Position numbers and translations under genes: made by a program. This document shows, piece after piece, positions 23,897 through 32,452 of a stretch of 64,000 nt of DNA; within the stretch, counting starts at the first letter, position 1; each line of letters opens with the position of its first letter. The notes under the pieces are model-generated. The model saw only the letters and a list, made by a program, of their open reading frames with translations. It did no database searches and was not told the origin of the DNA. Source of the stretch: Aliidongia dinghuensis (GTDB taxonomy: Bacteria; Pseudomonadota; Alphaproteobacteria; ATCC43930; CGMCC-115725); NCBI RefSeq assembly GCF_014643535.1, contig NZ_BMJQ01000006.1, positions 186,001 through 250,000 of the forward strand, read 5' to 3'.

Positions 23897-24387
23897 CGCC
23901 CGCCGCCCAGGTCCATGATCGAGCAGGTTTCCGTGCCATGGGCGATGAGGCGCCCCTCGCCGTCGAACAGCTTGCCCTCGGCGCTCGCGACCCGGCCGCC
24001 CAGGTGCAGGAGCGTGCCCTCGCAGCGCAGCGTGCCCGTTCGCTCGGTCACCGCGCGCACGAAGCTCGTGTGCATGTCGGTCGTGGCGAAGCTCTGGCCG
24101 GCGGTCAGTGCCGAATGGATGGCGCAGCCCATCGCCGTGTCGAGCAACAGCGCGATCCAGCCGCCATGGACGATGCCCATCGGGTTGTAGAAGCGCGCCG
24201 AGGGGGCCCCTTCGAACACGATGCGGCCGGGCTCGACCGACACGGGCCAGACATCCGCGGCCTCGGCGAACGGCGGCGCCGGCAGGCGCTGCTCCAAGAG
24301 GCCGCGCAGGAAGTCGAGACCGCTCAAGCGTGCCGCCTCCTCGCGCGGCACGAGGCCAAAATGCGTTGCTGGGTTCTGCCGGGTCAT
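23893..24387 (-). CDS. PaaI-like hotdog-fold thioesterase
   Basis: A 164-residue hotdog-fold acyl-CoA thioesterase. The signature helix reads YNPMGIVHGGWIALLLDTAMG (His-Gly-Gly with Asp further on, about residues 68-87). It would hydrolyse aryl- or acyl-CoA in the cytoplasm as a tetramer. It overlaps the MATE pump by ATGA and lies 25 bases downstream of the EmrB-like gene, so all of these minus-strand genes may be one long transcript starting at the HxlR gene. Substrate not readable. Confidence 0.88.
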   Translation of the reverse strand: MTRQNPATHFGLVPREEAARLSGLDFLRGLLEQRLPAPPFAEAADVWPVSVEPGRIVFEGAPSARFYNPMGIVHGGWIALLLDTAMGCAIHSALTAGQSFATTDMHTSFVRAVTERTGTLRCEGTLLHLGGRVASAEGKLFDGEGRLIAHGTETCSIMDLGGGR

Positions 24388-24412
24388 GCAGGGGCTCCTG
24401 ATCAGGAGGGGA

Positions 24413-26017
24413 TCAATGGGCGTCGGCTGGCGGGGCGGCCGGCGGTGCCACCTTGCGCATCAGCGGCACCATGACGGTCGCGATGGCGAAGCAGACCAGG
24501 ATGACGAGGAACGCGTCGGAGAAGGTGAGCGTCAGCGCCTCGCGCAGCGTCAGCGCCCAAAGCTGCTTCAGCGCCATCTCATGGGCCAACACGGCGTTGC
24601 CGCCCACGACGCTCGTGTCGGCGGCGCTCGTCCGCCCGATGAGGCCGAGCATCATCGGGTTGGTCGCATTCAGATGCTCGGCCAGCCGCAGGAAATGCAG
24701 GTTGGTCCGGTCGTTCAGGATCGTGGCGCAGCCGGCGATGCCGATGGCGCCGCCCAGGTTGCGCATGAGGTTGAACAGGCCCGAGGCGAGCTTGAGCCGG
24801 TTCGGCGCCAGGCCGCCCAACGTGAGCGTCACGGTCGGGGCCACGGCGAACTGCTGGGCGAAGCCGCGCAGCGCCTGCGGCAACAGCAACTCGCGCCAGC
24901 CCCAGTCATGGGTGATCGGCGCGAAGTTCCACATGCTGAGGGTGAAGAGCGCCAGGCCGAACATCAGGAGCCAGCGCAGATCGATGCGCCGGGCGAGAAA
25001 CGTGTAGACCGGGATCGCCGAGACCTGGAACAGGCCGGTCGAGAAGATGGCGGTGCCGATCTCGAGCGCACTGAAGCCGCGCACCCGGCCGAGGAACACC
25101 GGCGTGAGGTAGATCGTCGAGAAGATGCCGATGCCGGTCACGAAGGAGAAGAAGCAGCCGAGCGCAAAATTGCTGCTCTTGAGCGCCCGGAGATCGACGA
25201 CGGGATGCTCGTAGGTCAGGCTACGCCAGACGAACAGCACGCCGCAAATGCCGGAGATCCAGGCGGTCGTCGTGATCGTCTGGTCCTCGAACCAGTTCCA
25301 GCGCGGCCCTTCCTCGAGCGTGTATTCGAGACAACCGAGGAAGCCCGCCATCAGCAGCATGCCCGGATAGTCGCCGCCCTTGAGCAGCGACAGGTCCGGC
25401 TTGTCGATGCGGACCAGGATCGGCACGACGACGGCGACGAAGATGCCCGGCACCAGATTGATGAAGAACAGCCAGTGCCAGGAATAATTGTCGGTGATCC
25501 AGCCGCCGATCGTGGGCCCGAGCGTCGGGGCGAGCGAGGCGATCGAGCCGATGACGGCGGCGGCGATCACTCGCTGATGCCCGGCAAAATAGAAGAACGC
25601 CGTCGTGAACACGGTCGGGATCATCGAGCCGCCGAGGAAGCCCTGCAGCGCCCGGAACACGATCATGCTCTGGATGTCCCAGGCCCAGCCGCACAAGAGG
25701 CTGGTGAGCGTGAAGCCAACGGCGGACGCGCAGAACAGCCAGCGCGTCGACATCACGCGCGACAGCCAGCCCGACAGCGGGATCACGATGATCTCGGCGA
25801 TGAGATAGCTGGTCTGGACCCAGGCGGTCTCGTCCGCGCCGGCCGAGAGGCCGCCGCCGATGTCCCGGAGCGAAGCCGAGACGATCTGGATGTCGAGCGT
25901 CGCAATGAAGAAGCCGACGCACATGGTGGCAAAGGCCAGCACCTTGGCGGGCATCGGGAGCTCTGCCGGCGAGACCGGAATGGCCGGTGCCGGGCGCGCC
26001 GCGGCGACGGCACTCAC
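24413..26017 (-). CDS. emrB: DHA2-family MFS efflux permease (EmrB-like)
   Basis: A 534-residue inner membrane drug:H+ antiporter with about 14 hydrophobic segments. It has the DHA2 first-helix motif TLDIQIVSASLRDIGG and the motif C-like region near IASLAPTLGPTIGGWI. It forms an EmrB-type pump that couples to the adaptor encoded just upstream and to an outer membrane channel; an OprM-like gene lies across the divergent promoter. The start overlaps emrA (ATGA). Drug range cannot be predicted. Confidence 0.93.
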   Translation of the reverse strand: MSAVAAARPAPAIPVSPAELPMPAKVLAFATMCVGFFIATLDIQIVSASLRDIGGGLSAGADETAWVQTSYLIAEIIVIPLSGWLSRVMSTRWLFCASAVGFTLTSLLCGWAWDIQSMIVFRALQGFLGGSMIPTVFTTAFFYFAGHQRVIAAAVIGSIASLAPTLGPTIGGWITDNYSWHWLFFINLVPGIFVAVVVPILVRIDKPDLSLLKGGDYPGMLLMAGFLGCLEYTLEEGPRWNWFEDQTITTTAWISGICGVLFVWRSLTYEHPVVDLRALKSSNFALGCFFSFVTGIGIFSTIYLTPVFLGRVRGFSALEIGTAIFSTGLFQVSAIPVYTFLARRIDLRWLLMFGLALFTLSMWNFAPITHDWGWRELLLPQALRGFAQQFAVAPTVTLTLGGLAPNRLKLASGLFNLMRNLGGAIGIAGCATILNDRTNLHFLRLAEHLNATNPMMLGLIGRTSAADTSVVGGNAVLAHEMALKQLWALTLREALTLTFSDAFLVILVCFAIATVMVPLMRKVAPPAAPPADAH

Positions 26018-27114
26018 GGCGCTGCCTTCTGGACGCGCTCGTCGACATCAGCGGTGACTGACAGGCCCGGCCGGAGCCGACCCAGGAGCGCCCCGTCGCC
26101 GTCGAGCAGAATGCGAACCGGCACGCGCTGGACGATCTTGGTGAAGTTGCCGGTCGCGTTCTCCGGCGGCAGCACGCTGAACTGGGCACCGGTCGCCGGC
26201 GCCAGGCTCAGCACATGGCCATGGAACGTCTCGCCCGGCAGCACATCGGCCGTGACGGTCGCGGGCTGGCCGGGCTTGAAGCCGGCGAGCTGGTTCTCCT
26301 TGAAATTCGCGTCGACCCACAGGCCTTGCGCCGGCACGAGCGAGATCAGCTGAGCCCCGATCGTGGCATAGGCACCAGTGCGCGCGCTGCGGTTGCCGAC
26401 GGTGCCGTCGATCGGCGCGCGCAGCTCCGTATAGGACAGGTTGAGCCGCGCGGTCTCCTGCTCGGCGAGCGCACCGGCGAGCGCCGCCTCGGTCTGGTGC
26501 TTCTGGGTGTCGATCACGTCGAGCTGGCGCTTCGCCGCCTCGGCGGCGGCGCGTGTCCGGTCGCCGGCGGCGAGCGCCTGCTTGTAATCGGCATCGGCCT
26601 TCTGCGAGGTCTGGACCGAGGCCGCGGCATGGGCCGCGAGCTCGCGGAAGCGCACCTGGTCGTCATGCGCTCGGACGATCTCGGCCTCCGCCGCGGCGAT
26701 GTCGGCCTCCGCTTCAGCGATGCGCGACTGCTGCAACCGGCGCTGGGCGTCGAGATTGGCGAGCGTCGCCTGCGCGCCGGCGACGGCCGCATCGGCCTTG
26801 GCGAGCGCCGCGCGATAGTCGCGGTCGTCGAGCCGGATCAGCAGGTCGCCGGCATGGACCGCCTGGTTGTCGGTGACCGCGACCTCGGCGATGAAGCCCG
26901 CGACCTTGGGCGCGATCACCGTCACGTCGCCGCCGACATAGGCGTCGTCGGTCGTCTCGATGAACCGGCCGACCGTCCACCAGTCGTAGCCGTACCAGAC
27001 CGCCGCGACACCGGCGAGGAGCGCCGCCGCAGTGAGCGCCAGGCGCTTGCGCGACGCCTTGGCCGCCTTGCCCGGCAGGGCGACGACGCCCCCGTCGATG
27101 GACTGACTGGTCAT
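26014..27114 (-). CDS. emrA: HlyD/EmrA-family membrane fusion protein
   Basis: A 366-residue periplasmic adaptor anchored by one N-terminal helix (about 23-42, LALTAAALLAGVAAVWYGYD). A biotinyl-lipoyl-like beta strand (VAGFIAEVAVTDNQAVHAGDLL in part) precedes an alpha-helical hairpin of about residues 95-215 rich in Ala, Glu and Gln. The barrel domain includes APIDGTVGNRSARTGAY. It bridges EmrB to the outer membrane factor. It overlaps the HxlR gene upstream and emrB downstream by 4 bases each, so the three are one translationally coupled operon. Confidence 0.93.
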   Translation of the reverse strand: MTSQSIDGGVVALPGKAAKASRKRLALTAAALLAGVAAVWYGYDWWTVGRFIETTDDAYVGGDVTVIAPKVAGFIAEVAVTDNQAVHAGDLLIRLDDRDYRAALAKADAAVAGAQATLANLDAQRRLQQSRIAEAEADIAAAEAEIVRAHDDQVRFRELAAHAAASVQTSQKADADYKQALAAGDRTRAAAEAAKRQLDVIDTQKHQTEAALAGALAEQETARLNLSYTELRAPIDGTVGNRSARTGAYATIGAQLISLVPAQGLWVDANFKENQLAGFKPGQPATVTADVLPGETFHGHVLSLAPATGAQFSVLPPENATGNFTKIVQRVPVRILLDGDGALLGRLRPGLSVTADVDERVQKAAP

Positions 27115-27620
27115 GCCCTGCTTCCTTCTTCAGATTGTGCGGAGCGCGCAGCGTAACGCGCGCGCAAAGGGTCGGCGGCGGCCGGCCCCGCCACGACGCG
27201 GAACGCCGGCGCCTCCAGCGGGCGGCCGGAGAGCCGGTCGACCAGCACAGGATCGGCCACTGCCCCGGTCTTGGCGTCGACGATGTCGAGCGTGTGGCCG
27301 TCGGGTGAGAAATGCCGGTTGCCCCAGGCGACGAGCGCCCACAGCACCGGCCGGAAGTCGCGCCCCCGCTCGGTCAGGAAATACTCGTCACGCGGCGGCC
27401 GCTCGCAGTAGCGCCGCCGTTCGAGCAGCCCGGCATCGACCAGCGAGTTGAGGCGGCGCGCCAGCATGTTCGGCGCGATGCCGAGGCTTTCCTGGAACTG
27501 GTTGAAGCGCGTCAGGCCGTGGAACGCATCGCGCAATATCAGGATGCTCCACCATTCGCCAACGCGCTCGAGGCTGCGAGCGATCGCGCACTGCATCTCG
27601 CCGAAGCTCTTGTGCTGCAT
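27111..27620 (-). CDS. HxlR-family transcriptional regulator
   Basis: A 169-residue winged-helix regulator of the HxlR class. The core runs ARSLERVGEWWSILILRDAF (20 residues), then FQESLGIAPNMLARRLNSL and the RPPRDEYFLTERGRDF wing. I start at ATG 27620 (MQHKSFGEM), where homology to the second HxlR copy begins; the frame's upstream extension is GC-rich junk. It is first in the hxlR-emrA-emrB operon and divergent from the OprM-like gene, so it most likely controls both directions. It is a close paralogue of the gene at 29250-29753. Confidence 0.92.
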   Translation of the reverse strand: MQHKSFGEMQCAIARSLERVGEWWSILILRDAFHGLTRFNQFQESLGIAPNMLARRLNSLVDAGLLERRRYCERPPRDEYFLTERGRDFRPVLWALVAWGNRHFSPDGHTLDIVDAKTGAVADPVLVDRLSGRPLEAPAFRVVAGPAAADPLRARYAARSAQSEEGSRA

Positions 27621-27721
27621 ACCTGCTACGCTCTTGTTGCTATCATTGTGAAAGTCATTTAATGCAGTAACTATCTTTATGCAAGTATCAAAATCATTGT
27701 CGCGGGATGGAGGGGTGGGAG
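27621..27721. promoter_or_regulatory. Divergent promoter region of the efflux genes
   Basis: An AT-rich 101-base segment between the HxlR gene and the outer membrane factor gene. Related octamers TGCAGTA(A) at 27663-27670 and TGCAAGTA at 27680-27687 are spaced 17 bases apart and could be HxlR half-sites on one DNA face. Promoter hexamers for each direction probably overlap here, but I could not fix them. Confidence 0.5.
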
Positions 27722-29194
27722 ATGGCAGGAGCAGAGAGCCGAGGACGGGCGCACCCTTTTCCGGTGTTAAGCAGGGCCGCTGCCTTCGGGGTGGGCCTGG
27801 CCCTGGCGGCCGGCGTTGCCGGCTGCACGGTGGTCGGCCCCGACTACCAGGCGCCTGAGACGAAGCTCGCGCCGCTCCAAAACGCGGCCTCCGTCGAGGC
27901 GCGGCAGACGGCAACGCCGGCGCCGGCGCTCGACCAATGGTGGGCCGGCTTCAACGATCCGGTGCTGACCAGGATCGTCGAGCGCACGCTCGCCCAGAAC
28001 CTCGATCTCGAGGCCTCCGTCGCCCGGGTCCGGCAGGCGCGCGCCGCGGCCGAGGAGGCGGGGTCCCGCCTCTACCCGCAAGGCTCGCTCGAGGCGAGCA
28101 TCAGCCCGATCCACCAGTCGACCGAAGGGCCGCTCGGCAGCATTGCGCGCCACCTGCCGGGCTATGACCGCGACCAGAGCGACTACAACGTCGGCGTCGG
28201 CGCCAGCTGGGAGATCGACCTGTTCGGCGGCCTGCAGCGCGGCGTCGAGGCGGCCGATGCCGAGGCCGAGGCGGCCGAGGCCGAGCATGCCGGCGTGCGC
28301 GTCTCCGTCGTGGCCGAAGCGGCCGACGCCTATTTCCAGATCCGCGGCGCCCAGGCCCGTCTCAAGGTCGCGGCAGACCAGGTCGCAACCGACGAGCATC
28401 TGCTCGATCTCATCCAGCTCCGTCAGAAGCAGGGGACGGCGACCGACCGGGAGACCGCCCAGGCCGAGGCGCTGCTGTCGCAGGCGCGCGCGACCATCCC
28501 GCCGCTCAAGACGACCCTCGAGGCCCAGCACAATCGGCTCGACGTGCTGATGGGCGTGCAGCCCGGCACCGACGGGCTCGATCTCTCGGACGAGACGGCG
28601 ATCGCGGCCGTGCCGGCGGTGTCGGGCGGCGACGCCGCGGCGCTGCTGCGCCGGCGGCCCGACATCATCGCCGCCGAGCGCAAGCTCGCCGCGTCAAACG
28701 CCCGCATCGGCGAGGCGATCTCGGACTATTACCCCAAGGTCTCGCTCTCGGGCCTGCTCGGCTTCGAGAGCCTGACCGCCGGCCATCTCTTCACCGGCGG
28801 TGCGTTCCAGCCGCAGGCGACCGCCGGCCTGCGCTGGCGCCTGTTCGATTTCGGCAAGGTCGACGCCGAAGTCGCCGGCGCCAAGGGCGGCAACGCCGAA
28901 GCGCTGGCCCAGTACCGCAAGACCGTGCTGCGTGCGACCGAGGACGTCGAGGACGCCTTCACCTCCCTCGTCCAGCTTGAGGCGCAGAACCAGGAACTGA
29001 GCCGTGAGACCGCGGCGCTGACCAAGGCGCGCGATACATCAGAGGAGGCTTATCGCGGCGGCGCCATCACCTTGACCGACGTGCTGGACGCCGACCGGCA
29101 GCTGCTCGTGGCGCAGGACGATCTCGCGCGCACCCGGGCCGACGCGGCGCGCGCCGCCGTCGGATCCTACCGGGCGCTGGGCGGCGGCTGGTGA
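27722..29194 (+). CDS. OprM/NodT-family outer membrane efflux lipoprotein
   Basis: A 490-residue outer membrane channel. The signal peptide ends with lipobox VAGC (Cys35), followed by TVVGPDYQAPE, the classic opening of OprM/NodT proteins. Two OEP repeats follow, with periplasmic helices such as ASVARVRQARAAAEEAGSR and RAAVGSYRALGGGW at the end. It completes a tripartite pump with the divergent emrA-emrB products. GGAGG at 27709-27713 supports ATG 27722 over 27707. It converges on a second HxlR gene. Confidence 0.92.
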   Translation: MAGAESRGRAHPFPVLSRAAAFGVGLALAAGVAGCTVVGPDYQAPETKLAPLQNAASVEARQTATPAPALDQWWAGFNDPVLTRIVERTLAQNLDLEASVARVRQARAAAEEAGSRLYPQGSLEASISPIHQSTEGPLGSIARHLPGYDRDQSDYNVGVGASWEIDLFGGLQRGVEAADAEAEAAEAEHAGVRVSVVAEAADAYFQIRGAQARLKVAADQVATDEHLLDLIQLRQKQGTATDRETAQAEALLSQARATIPPLKTTLEAQHNRLDVLMGVQPGTDGLDLSDETAIAAVPAVSGGDAAALLRRRPDIIAAERKLAASNARIGEAISDYYPKVSLSGLLGFESLTAGHLFTGGAFQPQATAGLRWRLFDFGKVDAEVAGAKGGNAEALAQYRKTVLRATEDVEDAFTSLVQLEAQNQELSRETAALTKARDTSEEAYRGGAITLTDVLDADRQLLVAQDDLARTRADAARAAVGSYRALGGGW

Positions 29195-29215
29195 GCGCCC
29201 GCCGCGGCACCGCCC

Positions 29216-29260
29216 GGATCTATTGCGCCGGGATCCATCGCGCCAGCGTCTATTCCGCCA
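29216..29260. repeat. Three imperfect 15-bp repeats between oprM-like and hxlR genes
   Basis: Units GGATCTATTGCGCCG (29216-29230), GGATCCATCGCGCCA (29231-29245) and GCGTCTATTCCGCCA (29246-29260). The third overlaps the last codons of the convergent HxlR gene. They are in a 55-base convergent gap with no terminator hairpin and are probably slippage products. Confidence 0.7.
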
Positions 29261-29753
29261 GCATCGCCGGCTCGCGCTTCACCGCGTAGCGGCGGCGCAC
29301 GCTCTCGTCGGCCGCGGGCCCGGCCGTGACGCGATAGCTGCCCTCGGTCAGGGGCCGGCCGGTCGTCCGGTCGACCAGCACCGGCTCGGCCTCGGCACCG
29401 GTCTCGCGGTCGACGATCACGACGCTGGCGCCCTCCGGCGCGAAATGCTTGTTGCCATAGGCGAGCAGCGACCAGAGCACCGGCCGGAAGTCCCGCCCCA
29501 TCTCGGTCAGGACATATTCGTCGCGCGGCGGCCGCTCGCTGTAGCGCCGACGTTCCAGCAGGCCCGACTCGACGAGCGCGTTGAGCCGGCGCGTCAGCAT
29601 GTTCGGCGCGATATCGAGGCTCTTCTGGAACTGGTCGAACCGCGTCAGGCCGTGAAAGGCGTCGCGCAGGATCAGGATGCTCCACCATTCGCCGACGCGC
29701 TCGAGGCTGCGGGCGATCGGGCAGGGCATGTCACCGAAACTCTTACGCTGCAT
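29250..29753 (-). CDS. Second HxlR-family transcriptional regulator
   Basis: A 167-residue HxlR regulator nearly identical in its DNA-binding core to the product of 27111-27620 (SLERVGEWWSILILRDAFHG is shared exactly). Differences cluster in the C-terminal third, which may change the signal sensed. The start at 29753 (MQRKSFGDM) aligns with that of its paralogue. It converges on the OprM-like gene, so the efflux set is bracketed by two copies. The upstream region to about 29970 is AT-richer and should hold its promoter. Confidence 0.92.
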   Translation of the reverse strand: MQRKSFGDMPCPIARSLERVGEWWSILILRDAFHGLTRFDQFQKSLDIAPNMLTRRLNALVESGLLERRRYSERPPRDEYVLTEMGRDFRPVLWSLLAYGNKHFAPEGASVVIVDRETGAEAEPVLVDRTTGRPLTEGSYRVTAGPAADESVRRRYAVKREPAMLAE

Positions 29754-29969
29754 GGGGTGTCCGTCACACTTGTCCGATCGGCCGACGCCGGCCGATCCTT
29801 ATACCATCTGTCTCATATCATGGTGAAAGACGCCTCGAATATCCAGACTGTCATATCCAGACCGCCGGGGCGGCGAGGCGCGCGCTCTGCACGAAATCTG
29901 CACGAAAAGCCTGAGAAACTGCAGACCATTGGCGCGGGTTCTGCAAACCGCCGCCGCATAACCGGTCGC

Positions 29970-30164
29970 ATGGAAAAGCGATCGACCCCGGTGCTGGCCT
30001 TCCCGCTCCGTCTGCCGCGCGGCGTGACGCACGACGGCTGGTGGCTCTCGACCGAACCTGTAGCGCCGGCCTGCGTGATCCTGCCGTTCGTCCGGCCAGC
30101 ATCCGCATCGGCCAGCCCCAGGGCCGGCGCTTTTCCGCCGACCGACAAGGACGCGAGCGAATGA
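29970..30164 (+). CDS. Possible small ORF coupled to the DUF4173 gene
   Basis: A 64-codon ORF starting MEKRSTPVLAFPLRLPRG whose stop overlaps the start of the next gene as ATGA. That coupling is the main support. There is no recognised domain, no clear ribosome site and the end is Ala/Ser/Pro-rich, so it could also be a chance frame in the leader of the downstream operon. The rest of the gap, 29754-29969, shows no gene and probably holds the promoters of this operon and of the HxlR gene. Confidence 0.25.
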   Translation: MEKRSTPVLAFPLRLPRGVTHDGWWLSTEPVAPACVILPFVRPASASASPRAGAFPPTDKDASE

Positions 30165-31705
30165 CCGAAGCCTGCAGCCCATCCGTCGGAGCGCCCGCTC
30201 CGTCCCGCACCCCACCCTTCGGCAGTTTCTGGCGCCGGCTCGCCGCTTGGGCGCCCCTGATGCCGGCCGCCGATTATCTCCTGTTCCGCCGGTATCCGGT
30301 CCTGGCGCTGGTACTGTTCGTGCTGATCGTGGCGCTTGCGGCCCTCATCGCCGCCGGCCCGCGCGCGCTCCACGTCCGCACCGCCGCCGGCGCCGGCATC
30401 CTGGCCGCGAGCCTCTGCCCGCTCATCGACGGCATCGGGCCGCTGCCGGTCCTGTTCGCCCTCGCGGGGCTGACACTCTTTGCCCTGTTGGCCGCCGGCT
30501 GGTTCGAGACGCGGGCCGGCCGCGCGCTCGCCGATCTCTTGTGGTTCGGCGCGACCGGCTTCTTCCGGCTGTTCCGCGATCTTGCCGTCGCGGTCAAAGC
30601 CTGTCGCGGCCCGGGGACCCGGCGACGGTTCGGCGCCTGGCTTCTGTCATGGCTGCTGCCGGCGGCGCTGGGCAGCATCTTCCTCGGGCTCTTCTCCAAT
30701 GCCAATCCGCTGATCGAGCAATGGCTCCGCCTGCTCGATCCGACAGCGCTGCTGAGGGCGATCGACGGGTGGCGGGCGTTCTTCTGGCTCGGCATGGGCG
30801 TCCTCACCTGGCCGTTCGTCCGGCCGAGACTCCGGCGCCGGATCGGTGGCGCACCGCCGGTGACCGTCACGGTCGAGCCGATCCTGCCCGAGGCGTGGCG
30901 CAGGGCAATCTTCGGGCCGATGGCGATCCTCCGCTCGCTCGTGCTGTTCAACGGCCTGTTCGCGATCGAGAGCGGGCTCGATGTCGTCTATCTCTGGCAC
31001 GGCACCGCCCTGCCGAGCGATCTCAGCTACGCCGCCTATGCCCATCGCGGCGCCTATCCGCTCGTCGTGACGGCGCTCCTGGCCGGCGGCTTCCTGATCG
31101 CGGCGACGCGCGACGGCAGCGCCGCCGCGCGCTCGCGGCCGATCCGCCTGCTCATCCATCTCTGGACGGCACAGAACCTGCTGCTCGTCGCCTCCTCGAT
31201 CCTGCGCCTCGACCTCTATGTCGCGGCCTATTCGCTGACCTTCCTGCGCTTCGCCGCCTTCATCTGGATGCTGCTGACAGCCACCGGCCTTGTGCTGATC
31301 CTCGTCCGCATGACGCTCGACCGGTCGAACGCCTGGCTCGTCGCCAGCAACTTCGCGGCCTTGACGGCGGTGCTCTATGCCTCGAGCTTCATCGATTTCC
31401 CGGGTGTGATCGCCGACTACAACGTGCGGCACAGCCGGGAGATGACCAGGAGCGGCGTCTCGCTGGACCTGGACTACCTGCAGCGGCTCGGCCCCCGCAC
31501 GCTACCGGCGCTCGACGGCTATATCCGGCAGCTGCCGGCAAGCGCTGCGGCCGGAGCCTGCGCGGTACGGAACAGCCTCGCCGCCTCATACGCCGTGGAA
31601 CCGACGGGCTGGCGCAGCTGGAGCTTGAATCGCTGGCGTCTCGACCGCTATCTGGCGGATGCTGCGACCGGCGGAGCGGGTCGTACCTGCGCCCAAATCC
31701 CCTGA
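30161..31705 (+). CDS. DUF4173-family multi-pass membrane protein
   Basis: A 514-residue inner membrane protein with about eleven hydrophobic segments and a C-terminal soluble tail of some 90 residues. The central block LVLFNGLFAIESGLDVVYLW and the RAAYPLVV-like AHRGAYPLVVTALLAGG match DUF4173 as I recall it. The loop after the last helix, FPGVIADYNVRHSREM then LDLDYLQRLGPRTLPAL, is also characteristic. Function of the family is not known. It is followed after 27 bases by a response regulator and a sensor kinase, a pairing that suggests a role in the same envelope-sensing circuit. Confidence 0.8.
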   Translation: MTEACSPSVGAPAPSRTPPFGSFWRRLAAWAPLMPAADYLLFRRYPVLALVLFVLIVALAALIAAGPRALHVRTAAGAGILAASLCPLIDGIGPLPVLFALAGLTLFALLAAGWFETRAGRALADLLWFGATGFFRLFRDLAVAVKACRGPGTRRRFGAWLLSWLLPAALGSIFLGLFSNANPLIEQWLRLLDPTALLRAIDGWRAFFWLGMGVLTWPFVRPRLRRRIGGAPPVTVTVEPILPEAWRRAIFGPMAILRSLVLFNGLFAIESGLDVVYLWHGTALPSDLSYAAYAHRGAYPLVVTALLAGGFLIAATRDGSAAARSRPIRLLIHLWTAQNLLLVASSILRLDLYVAAYSLTFLRFAAFIWMLLTATGLVLILVRMTLDRSNAWLVASNFAALTAVLYASSFIDFPGVIADYNVRHSREMTRSGVSLDLDYLQRLGPRTLPALDGYIRQLPASAAAGACAVRNSLAASYAVEPTGWRSWSLNRWRLDRYLADAATGGAGRTCAQIP

Positions 31706-31732
31706 ACCGGACGCCCCAAAGGAGAGGTTTCC

Positions 31733-32452
31733 GTGCCGCACCGCATCCTGGTCGTCGACGACGAGCCGCATATCCGGGAGGTCATCTGCTTCGCGCTCGA
31801 CGGCGCCGGCATGACGACCGAGACGGCGCGCGACGGAGCCGAGGCGCTGAAGCGCTTCAGCGAGATGCCGCCGGACCTGATCGTGCTCGACATCGGCATG
31901 CCGGAGACAGACGGGCTCGAGGTCTGCCGCCAGGTGCGCAAGGTCTCGGACGTGCCGATCCTGTTCCTTTCGGCGCGCGACGAAGAGATCGACCGCGTGC
32001 TGGGCCTCGAGATCGGCGGCGATGATTATGTGACGAAGCCGTTCAGCCCGCGCGAGCTGGTGGCGCGCGTCAACGTCATCCTCAGGCGCTCGGCACCGCG
32101 TCGCCTGGTCCCCGAGATGCAAGCGGCCGAGGTTGTCCGCCGGGGCCTGCGCATCGACGCCGCCCGGCATGTCGCCGCGTTCGAGGCGAGCGAACTGCCG
32201 CTCACCGCGACCGAGTTCGAGATCGTGCGCGCGCTCGCCTCGCGGCCGGAGATGGTGTTCAGCCGGGAGCAGATCATGGCGCTGGCATATCCGACGAACA
32301 TCCATGTCTCGGACCGCACCATCGACAGCCATATCCGCAATATCCGCGCGAAATTCGCCGCCGCCGGCTGCGAGAGCGCGATCGATACCGTCCATGGCGT
32401 GGGCTTCCGCATCGGCCGCTGCGAGCCGCCCAAATCCGGGATGCTGGGATGA
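31733..32452 (+). CDS. CreB-like OmpR-family response regulator
   Basis: A 239-residue response regulator: receiver with Asp9-Asp10 pocket and phospho-Asp53 (LIVLDIGMPETDG), the KPFSPRELVARV loop, and a winged helix ending VHGVGFRIG. The best start is GTG at 31733 with AGGAG at ideal spacing. The stop overlaps the kinase start (ATGA). Similarity in the receiver and gene order (membrane protein, regulator, kinase) recalls CreBC, but assignment to that pair is tentative. Confidence 0.9.
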   Translation: MPHRILVVDDEPHIREVICFALDGAGMTTETARDGAEALKRFSEMPPDLIVLDIGMPETDGLEVCRQVRKVSDVPILFLSARDEEIDRVLGLEIGGDDYVTKPFSPRELVARVNVILRRSAPRRLVPEMQAAEVVRRGLRIDAARHVAAFEASELPLTATEFEIVRALASRPEMVFSREQIMALAYPTNIHVSDRTIDSHIRNIRAKFAAAGCESAIDTVHGVGFRIGRCEPPKSGMLG

